From: Salinigranum marinum
GTDB taxonomy: Archaea; Halobacteriota; Halobacteria; Halobacteriales; Haloferacaceae
Length of the DNA: 64,000 bases
Assembly: GCF_024228675.1 (NCBI RefSeq)
Contig: NZ_CP100461.1
Span: 1,488,001 to 1,552,000 of the forward strand
Direction of reading: 5' to 3'
Part shown: positions 25,416-33,399 of the stretch, in pieces
How the letters are laid out: every line of letters begins with the position of its first letter
Position numbering within the stretch: the stretch's first letter is position 1
Program-made: the position numbers and the translations under genes
Notes under the pieces: model-generated
What the model was told of the DNA's origin: nothing
The model's input: only the letters and a program-made list of their open reading frames with translations
Database searches by the model: none

Positions 25416-26807
25416 TCAATCTGGCGTGAGGAGATCGTCGATGTCCGTTACGCTGAACAGGGACCAGGAGTCGTCGAGGTGTTCTTCGAGGCCGTCGACG
25501 AACCCGCTTTTCGAGAACAGGGCGAACCGTTCGTCTCGGTCGGACGGCCCCCATCGGACGTGCTCGGCCTTCGCTCGTAGGCTCTCCACGAGGTCTTCCC
25601 CAACTGGATCTGTCGTCCACTTACATTCGGCGAGGAGGACTCGGTCGTCGTTCGGTGCCAGCCCGACGATGTCGATCTCTTCTTCCCCGTACCACCAGCG
25701 ACCGACCTCCGAGTACGGGTCGAACGTGCCGCGTCGAATCCCTTCCCAGACGGCTTCTTGACACACGTCTTCGAACGTGGTTGCGACGTGCGTTGGGAGG
25801 TCCGGCTCAATCGTTCCGTCGTACACGATCTCCGGTGCCTCCTCGATACTGGATCGATTCGGCTCGACGTACCGGAACCAGAACCGAAGGAACTCATCGG
25901 CCACCCGATACCGCGACCGCTTTGATTTCTTCCCCGAGGCCGTGACTGGAACGTCTCGTTCGATGAGCCTGAGTCGACGAAGTGTCTGGAGGTACTTCGA
26001 AAGTGGTCCCGAGTCGATCCCTGTTGCACCGGAGATCTCGTTCGGTGTCGTATGGCCCAGCGCGACCGCTTCGAGGATGCTCATATACCGGGCCGGGTTT
26101 CGGAGCTCGGTTCGCAGGAGGAACTCTGGTTCGTTGTATAGCACCGCAGACGGTGACAGCACGTGCGACCGAATATTCGCCGCGAGCGACTGCGTGTAAT
26201 CGAACAGCGTGAGGTACATCGGGGTGCCACCCGTGACGGCATACGAGCGAATCGCATCTTGGCTGTCGTACGAGATGACCTCTCGGGCCTGTCGAAACGA
26301 AAACGGCGTCACGTCGAGTTGCGCCGTTCGTCGCCCATAAAGTGGGCTCTCGTGTCCCAGGATCTCTGACTCCATCGTACTCACGCTCGACCCACAGAGT
26401 ACGAGCATCGAATCCGCCCCATCGAGTTCTTGGTCGACGAACCCTTGCACGTACGACGGGAGCGAGTCGTTCTCTGCGACGAGATACGGGAACTCGTCGA
26501 TGACGACGACGAGATCCTCACGCTGGAGTTGTTCCCCGAGGTACTCAAACGCCTCGTCCCACCCGTCGATTCGCGGGACGCGCTCGTCGAAGTGGTCCGC
26601 GATCTGGTCGAGGAACTTCTCTCGCTGTCTATGCTCGGCCTCCTGCGCGGCGAGGAAGTAAATGTGGGGACGGTTGGCACAGAATTCTTTGAGGAGCTCT
26701 GTCTTCCCGACTCGACGTCGCCCGTAAACAACGATGAAGTCCGAACCAGGGGACTCCACCGCGGCGGTGAGGGTATCGAGTTCCGCCTCTCGGTCGTAGA
26801 AGGTCAT
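25416..26807 (-). CDS. AAA ATPase with DUF234 nuclease-like C-terminus
   Basis: 463 residues. The N-terminal archaeal AAA domain has Walker A YGRRRVGKTELL (28-39), Walker B DLVVVIDEFPYLV (about 97-109) and sensor LCGSSVSTM. A winged helix follows (TTPNEISGATGI, SGPLSKYLQTLRRL, about 252-285). The end is a DUF234-type domain with GEEEIDIVGL and VLLAECKW, the E/D...ExK pattern of a PD-(D/E)XK fold. Such proteins are common in archaeal mobile DNA and may act as toxin-like or DNA-sensing ATPases. It lies downstream of the helicase on the same strand but, with a 169-base gap, has its own promoter. The gene appears intact. Confidence 0.85.
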   Translation of the reverse strand: MTFYDREAELDTLTAAVESPGSDFIVVYGRRRVGKTELLKEFCANRPHIYFLAAQEAEHRQREKFLDQIADHFDERVPRIDGWDEAFEYLGEQLQREDLVVVIDEFPYLVAENDSLPSYVQGFVDQELDGADSMLVLCGSSVSTMESEILGHESPLYGRRTAQLDVTPFSFRQAREVISYDSQDAIRSYAVTGGTPMYLTLFDYTQSLAANIRSHVLSPSAVLYNEPEFLLRTELRNPARYMSILEAVALGHTTPNEISGATGIDSGPLSKYLQTLRRLRLIERDVPVTASGKKSKRSRYRVADEFLRFWFRYVEPNRSSIEEAPEIVYDGTIEPDLPTHVATTFEDVCQEAVWEGIRRGTFDPYSEVGRWWYGEEEIDIVGLAPNDDRVLLAECKWTTDPVGEDLVESLRAKAEHVRWGPSDRDERFALFSKSGFVDGLEEHLDDSWSLFSVTDIDDLLTPD

Positions 26808-26976
26808 ACTCTTGATAATGATTATTGCGATAATGACTTAAACATTCGGTCAACCAGACCTAACCGGGAGATGCTCAGGCTGCGAGCAGAGTACGAACCA
26901 AGCCCAGCGAAAGTTCAGGCGAAACAGGGCTGGAGAGACGGGAATACCGTCCGTCCAATAACGCGGGTTCGACTGG
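26808..26976 (-). promoter_or_regulatory. Promoter region of the DUF234 ATPase with GATAATGA repeats
   Basis: Just before the ATG the plus strand reads GATAATGATTATTGCGATAATGAC: two GATAATGA copies 15 bases apart around an inverted TTATTGC. This AT-rich block sits in the place of a TATA element and could bind a regulator. The rest of the gap is GC-rich, without features. Confidence 0.4.
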
Positions 26977-29900
26977 TCACTCCTCAAATCCTGGACCGAC
27001 GGTGAATGAATCCGGTGCGCAGGTCAGTTGGTTGTGTTGGCACCACTGGCAGTGCTCACCAGCCGTGTACCGGCTAAACGAGAATTCAGTAATGTGGTTC
27101 ATTGACTCTGTCACGTCATCTCTGACTGCTTCCAGGTCGCCATCGCTGAACGTTCGGGATTCGATCTTCGGCCCTATCTCACCGACATAGGCGTATCCAG
27201 CACGTGTAACAGGCTCATCGTACAGGTCACGACACGCTAACAAGTAAATCGGGAGTTGCTTGTCGTCCTCCAAGTCGCGGTGGCGTTCGGTGGCCTTGTA
27301 GTCGGTGACGAGGAGCCCATCGTCCGGCGTTCGGTAGACGGCGTCGATGTAGCCGATGAGTTCGTGTCCGTCGATATTGAGTTCGAACTCTCGCTCCGCG
27401 TCGATGATCTCGTAGTTGGGAAGGTCTAACTCGAAGTACCGGTCGATACATTGCTTCGCCGCCGGAAGCGCGTCCGCGGCGCGGCGTTGGCTGGCGAGGC
27501 GGTCGCAGATCTCGTACCAGCCCTCACGGTCTCTCACGCTCTGATTCGCGGCTTGCTCTGCAGTGTCGTGGAATAATAACCCGATTTCGCGCTGGGACAC
27601 GCCATCTCCGGATCCGTTCGTGGCTGCTGTCACCTGATAATCGGGAAACGCATTAACCACGTAGTCTAGATAGTGGCTCCGCGGGCATTCCTCGTAGGCC
27701 GCCAGTGACGTGTAGCTGTGTGAGAGCGACGGTGCTGGCTTCGACGGGCCGGTCAGCGATGCAACTTGGAGTTTCTTGCGCTCGGTCCTCGGTGAGAGAT
27801 CCCCGTTGAGGGTGGCTGTTGCGAGGTCTAGCACTCGGTCGCGGGCCGCCTCGACCGTTAGTTCTTTCCCGTCATGATTGACGGTACCGCCGACGTGCCC
27901 GACCGTCTCGCTGGCCAGCGAGTCTGTCCAGTCTACCGCGTCATCCGGGAGACACTCCTGCACGTCGGTCCAGAGCGGGAGCTGCCCTCGCTCTGGCTGC
28001 CACGGGATCCGTGACGGTAGAATCTCGTCAACCGCCTCTAAAACCGGATGCACGTCCGTAGCATCGTCGGCCTCGCTGCCGCCCTGAAGAACGAGGATGT
28101 CTTCGGCGCGCGTGATTCCGACGTGGAACACGCGACGGGTTTCACGTGCGTCACGCTCGACGAAGTCCTCGGCGAACGCCGCCTCCGAGCCGTCCGAGAG
28201 GCTGGTTTCGAGCGCGTCGTACGTCCGCGAACTCGGTGCCCACTCGTCGGCCGTGACTTGCGGGATGAGGACGACTGGGAAGTCCAGGCCCTTGCTCTTG
28301 TGGATGGTCATCACGTTGACCGCGTCGTCGGCGACGTCCGGCTGACTCGTCGGTGACGAGCCGCTCTCGTCGAACAGGGAGTCGTAGTGTTCGAGCGAGT
28401 CGATGAACTCCGGCGTGAGCGGCGGCTGGACGGCGCTGTCGCCGTACTGTTCGATGACGTCCTCTAGCTGGGCGAGGTCTCGGCGCTCCTGCTCACTGAG
28501 ATACCACTCGATATTCGTGATGTCCGTGAGTTCGCGGTACAGGTGGCTGAGCGACGCCGAGTCCCGAAGGTCGAGAAGTTTCGTGACGTGTTCGCGGGCC
28601 TCTGCGACGCGGTCGAGCTCTTCGAACTCTTCCAGCGGCGTTTCGCGGAGCGTGTCCACGAGGCGGTCATCGCCCGCGTTGAGGGTGCGGAGGTCTGCAT
28701 CGCAGAGCCGATACCGCATCAGGAGGACGCGATTCCAACTCACCTCGTCTTCGGTTCTTGCGAGTGCCTTCAGGTAGGCGGTGACGGTGCCGACGCCGAC
28801 CGATTCCGTGGCCAAATCACCAGCAACCTGGTACGGGATGCCGGCGTCTTCGAATTCCTCGATGACCGGCGTCGCGTGGTCGTTCTTCCGGACGAGTAAC
28901 GCGATGTCGCCTGGGTTGTACGTGTCGTCGAGATTCTCCGCGTCACCGCTCAGCAAGTTCTGCACGACCGTGCGAAGTTGGGTCGCACCGTCTGCGTCGT
29001 CATCCTCGTCTGGTAGTTCGACGGTAGCGACAGTGTCCCCGTCGTACGCAGGTTCGTCGACGCGTTTCAGTGTCTTGTGTCGTTCGCGGTGATCGAGCTT
29101 CTGTATCGCCTCGTTCGCCAGATCGAGGATTGGCTGTCGGGAGCGGAAGTTCTCCTCTAAGGGTTCGTCAGTGAGTGCCGTGAACGCGCGGTCGAGTTCG
29201 TCGGTGATGTTGGCGACGTGTGCGCCGCGCCACTCGTAGATCGCTTGGTCGTCGTCACCGACGACGAACAGGTTCTCGTCGGTGACGAGTGATGTGACGA
29301 GGTCGAACTGGAGGCGATCCGTGTCTTGGAACTCGTCACAGAACACGTAGTCCCACCGGTCGGCGATTTCCTCACCGACCGGCGAATCCATCAGTGCAGC
29401 CGTCTCAACGACGAGACCGTCGAAGTCGATGAGATTCCGCTCGTCGAGTTCACGCTCGTACGCCGCATACCCCGCCGTCAGATCACGGGCCGTGAGACAG
29501 TCCGAAACGAACGAGTCGAGATGGTCTGTGAGTTCGAGATCGAGATTGTCTGGAATCCCTTTCGGCGCCCCGCTCGCGTATCCACCGAGCAGGTATTTCG
29601 GGAGCTTGTACGCGTTGTCCGGTAGTTCCCGCTCACCCGCCTCATGGGCTTCGAACGCTGCTTCCAGCGCGTCGCAAAGATCCACGAGGCGGTCGAGGAA
29701 GTCGCGTGCGCTGGCTTCGATACCGTCCGTCCCGAGCGCGTCGCGTTTAGCGACGAGGTCGGCACGCGCGTCCGGGAGCGAGTCCAGCACGCTCGACACG
29801 GACCGGCCGCCCAGATGGTCGCTGGCAATTGCCTCGACGCGCTCCGAGAGGTCAGCGAGTTCGTAGACGCGGTCAGCAGGGCCGAGGAACGCGTCGATGT

Positions 29901-30438
29901 CGTCGGGCGTGATGCCGCTACGTTTCATCGATCCGATGAAGTTGAGCAGCTTCGACGCGGCCCCTGACGCATACCCGTCGCTCCCGTACACGTTGGGTTT
30001 CACAAACCGATACTTGATGTCGTCCAGGACGTCCAGCACGATGGCGTACTTCTCGGCGTCTGTGGCGACTTCGAAGTCTGGATCGATTCCCGCCTCGTAC
30101 GCGTAGTCGGTGAGGATCTCGTTGCAGATCGAGTGGTACGTGTACGCGTCGATGTCGTACCCCGCTGTCCCGAGTTTCGCGTTGAGTTTCTCACGCATCG
30201 AGTCCGCAGCGTTGTTCGTGAACGTCAACGCGAGAATTCGGTCCGGGGATACATCCTCCTCGTCGATGAGGTGCTCGATCTTCCGCACCATCGTGAACGT
30301 CTTCCCCGTCCCGGCCCCGGCGAGCACACGCATCGGGTACGCGTCGGAGTCGATGATCGTCTGCTGTTGGGGCTCCGGCGATACGTCCTCTTCCGGGACC
30401 GGGAACCACGACGGATAGTCGTCACTGTCGCCGCTCAT
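26977..30438 (-). CDS. UvrD/AddA-type helicase with Fe-S RecB-like nuclease domain
   Basis: About 1153 residues from ATG 30438, which overlaps the previous stop (ATGA); the frame is open to 30471. SF1A motifs: Walker A LAGAGTGKTFTM (39-50), motif Ia ILALTFTNNAADSMREKL, motif II VFCDEFQDTDRLQFDL (near 380), motif V VMTIHKSKGLDFPVVLIPQ, motif VI HVGITRAEDILVLQ. The C-terminal 230 residues hold YEECPRSHYLDYV, GYIDAVYRTPD, LLVTDYKAT and HCQWCQHNQLTC: a PD-(D/E)XK nuclease whose four Cys could hold an iron-sulfur cluster. This is the layout of the AddA helicase-nuclease, with the cluster as in AddB/Cas4. It should unwind and cut DNA ends. Last gene of the Argonaute unit. Confidence 0.9.
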   Translation of the reverse strand: MSGDSDDYPSWFPVPEEDVSPEPQQQTIIDSDAYPMRVLAGAGTGKTFTMVRKIEHLIDEEDVSPDRILALTFTNNAADSMREKLNAKLGTAGYDIDAYTYHSICNEILTDYAYEAGIDPDFEVATDAEKYAIVLDVLDDIKYRFVKPNVYGSDGYASGAASKLLNFIGSMKRSGITPDDIDAFLGPADRVYELADLSERVEAIASDHLGGRSVSSVLDSLPDARADLVAKRDALGTDGIEASARDFLDRLVDLCDALEAAFEAHEAGERELPDNAYKLPKYLLGGYASGAPKGIPDNLDLELTDHLDSFVSDCLTARDLTAGYAAYERELDERNLIDFDGLVVETAALMDSPVGEEIADRWDYVFCDEFQDTDRLQFDLVTSLVTDENLFVVGDDDQAIYEWRGAHVANITDELDRAFTALTDEPLEENFRSRQPILDLANEAIQKLDHRERHKTLKRVDEPAYDGDTVATVELPDEDDDADGATQLRTVVQNLLSGDAENLDDTYNPGDIALLVRKNDHATPVIEEFEDAGIPYQVAGDLATESVGVGTVTAYLKALARTEDEVSWNRVLLMRYRLCDADLRTLNAGDDRLVDTLRETPLEEFEELDRVAEAREHVTKLLDLRDSASLSHLYRELTDITNIEWYLSEQERRDLAQLEDVIEQYGDSAVQPPLTPEFIDSLEHYDSLFDESGSSPTSQPDVADDAVNVMTIHKSKGLDFPVVLIPQVTADEWAPSSRTYDALETSLSDGSEAAFAEDFVERDARETRRVFHVGITRAEDILVLQGGSEADDATDVHPVLEAVDEILPSRIPWQPERGQLPLWTDVQECLPDDAVDWTDSLASETVGHVGGTVNHDGKELTVEAARDRVLDLATATLNGDLSPRTERKKLQVASLTGPSKPAPSLSHSYTSLAAYEECPRSHYLDYVVNAFPDYQVTAATNGSGDGVSQREIGLLFHDTAEQAANQSVRDREGWYEICDRLASQRRAADALPAAKQCIDRYFELDLPNYEIIDAEREFELNIDGHELIGYIDAVYRTPDDGLLVTDYKATERHRDLEDDKQLPIYLLACRDLYDEPVTRAGYAYVGEIGPKIESRTFSDGDLEAVRDDVTESMNHITEFSFSRYTAGEHCQWCQHNQLTCAPDSFTVGPGFEE

Positions 30439-31340
30439 CGCTGCACCTCCGTCGACAGGCGATCCGCACACATCTCTCGATAGTCACAGTCCGGGCACGC
30501 CTCCTCGTTGAGGAGATTGAACGGTTCTGGCTCATGGTTTCCGTTCGTGATGCCGTCGTGTGCGGCGCGAATGAGCGCCCAGATCGTGTCATAGTGGTCG
30601 TCGTAGATCTCCGTGGTTTCCCGTGGCCACCCTCGTGCAGACACGTCGTAGCCGTCGGGCGTGCTCTCGAACGACGTTTTGTTGAGGAGGCCGTAGAAAC
30701 TGAACCGGACCTCCATTCCATCCTCGTAGAACGGTTCGTTCTTCACGCCCTCGATGTATGTCGCCGTCTGGAACGCGTTCCGCACACGTTTCGGCTCGTG
30801 GGCCTCCCCGCCGAGGTGGTCGCCAAGGTACTCGGCTGTCCCGTCGGAGAGCATCCCGTGTGTTTTCCGCTTGTAGTCGAAGATGTGGAGGCCGTCGTCC
30901 GTCCGGATGACGTTGTCTGCTTTCCCGTGGAGGCCGCGCCCATCTATTTCACATTCTACCCAGCATTCGGTTGTGATTGAGCGGCGTGCGTGTTCGATGC
31001 CGGTCCCGCCGTCGGGATCGAAGAACGACTCGATGGCAGCCCGGTTCTCAGCGCGCTGGTACGCCTGATGCGCAGCCGATTCGTAATCATCCGGCGTGCT
31101 GTGTTCGTCCCACTTCGCATCGAAGATCCGAATCGCCCGGTCGTGAATCACCTCTGATGGATCGTCCCGGTCGGTCGCCTCGCACACGTCCTCGATAGTC
31201 TCGTGGTATATCGTCCCCTGATTGAGGTAGAGTTGGGTGCGGTCTGGCGCGTTCACGTCCTGCACGTACCGATAATCGTACAGCCGCGGGCACGTCGCGT
31301 AGTTCGCCAGCCGCGACGGTGAGAGCGACTCTTGGCTCAT
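30435..31340 (-). CDS. Cas4/AddB-type Fe-S PD-(D/E)XK nuclease
   Basis: 301 residues. Cys17 (NYATCPRLYDYRYV) and Cys282, Cys285, Cys291 (CPDCDYREMC) form the split four-Cys cluster of Cas4 and AddB. The catalytic core is LHGKADNVIRTD, then LHIFDYKRKTHG (Asp and D-x-K). Motif Q-like FQTATYIEGV follows. Start and stop overlap their neighbours by ATGA, so the protein is made in step with the AddB-like and helicase subunits. Size and motif order would also suit the detached nuclease half of an AddB protein. No CRISPR array or other cas gene is near, so adaptation Cas4 is unlikely. Confidence 0.88.
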   Translation of the reverse strand: MSQESLSPSRLANYATCPRLYDYRYVQDVNAPDRTQLYLNQGTIYHETIEDVCEATDRDDPSEVIHDRAIRIFDAKWDEHSTPDDYESAAHQAYQRAENRAAIESFFDPDGGTGIEHARRSITTECWVECEIDGRGLHGKADNVIRTDDGLHIFDYKRKTHGMLSDGTAEYLGDHLGGEAHEPKRVRNAFQTATYIEGVKNEPFYEDGMEVRFSFYGLLNKTSFESTPDGYDVSARGWPRETTEIYDDHYDTIWALIRAAHDGITNGNHEPEPFNLLNEEACPDCDYREMCADRLSTEVQR

Positions 31341-33394
31341 CGTCGCACCTCTCCGTTAGCGAATTCGACACGTGCACGCAATGCCTTCCGGAGCTTCTCG
31401 CCACGCGCCCCACTCTTATCGAGCAGGTCCTGAATCTCACCGAGTTCAGCTTCCACCTCGTCGAGCGACACCGACACGTCCTGACTGTTCGCGCGCCGAA
31501 CCTCCGCGAGCGCGTCATCAACCCGCGACAACAGGAAATCCTCTGCCGCTTGCTCGCTCGTGATGTGTGGATCGTCGGCTTCGGTCAGCCAGGACAGATT
31601 CTCGTAGGCGGTGGTAAGGAATCGTGACGCCTGCGCACGCTCTTCGAGCGCGGTGTCCTCGTACTCGTAGAGACAACAGTACAGGTGCTCGTCCGCAGCA
31701 CCAGCCCCAATCGCCAGACGTCGCCGTGCGTGTTCCGTGTGGTACCGCGCGAACGGGCGACTTGACGCCGTTGACGTCGTCGGGAACGTCGCATCCACGT
31801 CTGGTTCGTCGAGGTCCGTGACACCTGGGTAGTCCGGCATCGAAGCGACCCGCTCGGTTGGGAACAACCGTGTCAGGAACGGGTCACCCGGGTACTCGGC
31901 GTCGACGAGGTTGACGAGAAAGACGGCGCGGAACGATTCGTTCTTGATCGCCTGCAAGTGGTCCACGCGGACGCCGCCGTCGAGATCCGTCGCGCTCGTC
32001 TGGTTTTGTTGCGGTGCGTAATCATGGGCGCGTTCGAGCATTTCCTCGAAGGACGCCCACGTCGCATCCACGAATTCGGTGTCTTCGAGGAACTCCGCCA
32101 TCCGGAACGCTCGCTTGACGTTCCCGAACTGTGCCCTTGCGTCCAACGGCGTTGCGCGCTCCGCGATTCGCTCTTTCAACCCCGAGTCTGTCGCCCACCA
32201 GCGGACCCCGTCTTCGAGGCTGTCCATCTCGCGGATGCGATCCAAGCGCTCCGTATCGAGGTCTGGGCCGTGATCGGGTCTCTCCTCCCCATCTGTGGCG
32301 AGATGTCGGACGGCAGCGAGGAGCTCCCGAATCGCAGGGTCGTCTCCGAACCCGGTGACTGTCGTCGATTCCGTTGGAATCCCGGTGCCTTCGAACGCTT
32401 CGATAATGTCCGTAACCGTACTCCCACTTTGTTTCGTGGCGACAGCCACGTCGTCGTAGCTCCAGTCCGGCTGCGCGACGACTTCCTCAATCTTGTTTGC
32501 AACCTCGGCGAGTTGTTCGTCACTGGAGTCCGTAGCGAGAACTGATACCGATCCCGTTTCCGGGTCTTCCGGGACCGTCTGGTCAGCGAAATACGCTGCA
32601 GTGGCAGCCGGTCGCGTCGACGGTGCTCCCGCTGTTCCGCGGCGAGTCTCGCTGAACGAGACGTAATCCGTAATCGGTCCCGTCTCGACCCACGTGCGGC
32701 GCACGCTCGCGTTCTCTTCGGCGATACAGACGAGTTCACAGTCCCCTGCGAGCACGTCGAGATACGCACGGTCGAGCGGGAAGAACTCCTCAAACTCGAC
32801 TGCGAGCACCGCCTCGAAATCGACGACATCGTCGCGCGCATCCCCAGAGAGGACATCGAGTGCCTCAGAAATGAGTTGCCCGCGCTCCATATGGCCGTGC
32901 TCAGCCAGCCACTCGTGAAACGCGTCGAGCGCAGCCGTTATATCACGGAGTTCCGGGGTTTCCTCGGGCGTGACAGTCTGCCAAGAGATCGTGCCCATCA
33001 CGGCGTCCACGTCCTCGATGAACGACGGCTGCTCAGATGCCCGTCGAAGGTACTCCGTGTCCCACTCGTAATCTGCGAGGAACCGATAGAGGAGTTCCCG
33101 CCGTAGCGCGTCGGAGAGAATGATGCGGTCATCGGTCTGATTGAGAACATCGGTCGCGTGCACCACGAGCGACGTCACGTACGGCGTCGCCGCACCCGGC
33201 AGTTCCGCACCTAACGTTTCCCGGAACGTGTCCGTACTCGTCGGCGCACCCGTAATGACGAGCACATCCTCAGAATCGTGCTCGTCAAGGAGTGTTCGGT
33301 ATTCCTCTCGCGCTGTCCGTTCGACGTTCGCGCCCCCGAACGGTGCCGTGACTAGCGTCCCGTCGAACCGTCGGTGAGATGAGTGGTCAGACAT
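31337..33394 (-). CDS. AddB-like protein with inactivated helicase core
   Basis: 685 residues. The N-terminus aligns in layout with an SF1 P-loop (GTLVTAPFGGANVERTAREE), but the GxGK[S/T] lysine is absent, so ATP hydrolysis is not expected. Later motifs remain: DLDGGVRVDHLQAIKNESF then AVFLVNLVDAEYPGD (motif V-like), and RRRLAIGAGAADEHLYCCLY (motif VI-like). The C-terminal 90 residues are a charged helix. AddB of bacteria also has a dead helicase fold, but fused to the Fe-S nuclease; here the nuclease is the next, overlapping gene. I infer a scaffold/recognition subunit of an AddAB-like complex. Six bases separate it from the upstream PLD gene. Confidence 0.78.
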   Translation of the reverse strand: MSDHSSHRRFDGTLVTAPFGGANVERTAREEYRTLLDEHDSEDVLVITGAPTSTDTFRETLGAELPGAATPYVTSLVVHATDVLNQTDDRIILSDALRRELLYRFLADYEWDTEYLRRASEQPSFIEDVDAVMGTISWQTVTPEETPELRDITAALDAFHEWLAEHGHMERGQLISEALDVLSGDARDDVVDFEAVLAVEFEEFFPLDRAYLDVLAGDCELVCIAEENASVRRTWVETGPITDYVSFSETRRGTAGAPSTRPAATAAYFADQTVPEDPETGSVSVLATDSSDEQLAEVANKIEEVVAQPDWSYDDVAVATKQSGSTVTDIIEAFEGTGIPTESTTVTGFGDDPAIRELLAAVRHLATDGEERPDHGPDLDTERLDRIREMDSLEDGVRWWATDSGLKERIAERATPLDARAQFGNVKRAFRMAEFLEDTEFVDATWASFEEMLERAHDYAPQQNQTSATDLDGGVRVDHLQAIKNESFRAVFLVNLVDAEYPGDPFLTRLFPTERVASMPDYPGVTDLDEPDVDATFPTTSTASSRPFARYHTEHARRRLAIGAGAADEHLYCCLYEYEDTALEERAQASRFLTTAYENLSWLTEADDPHITSEQAAEDFLLSRVDDALAEVRRANSQDVSVSLDEVEAELGEIQDLLDKSGARGEKLRKALRARVEFANGEVRR

Positions 33395-33399
33395 GGTGG

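Noticed and set aside
30435-31340. Cas4 as part of a CRISPR system
   Set aside because: No repeat array and no other cas gene in the window; gene overlaps tie it to the AddB-like and helicase genes.
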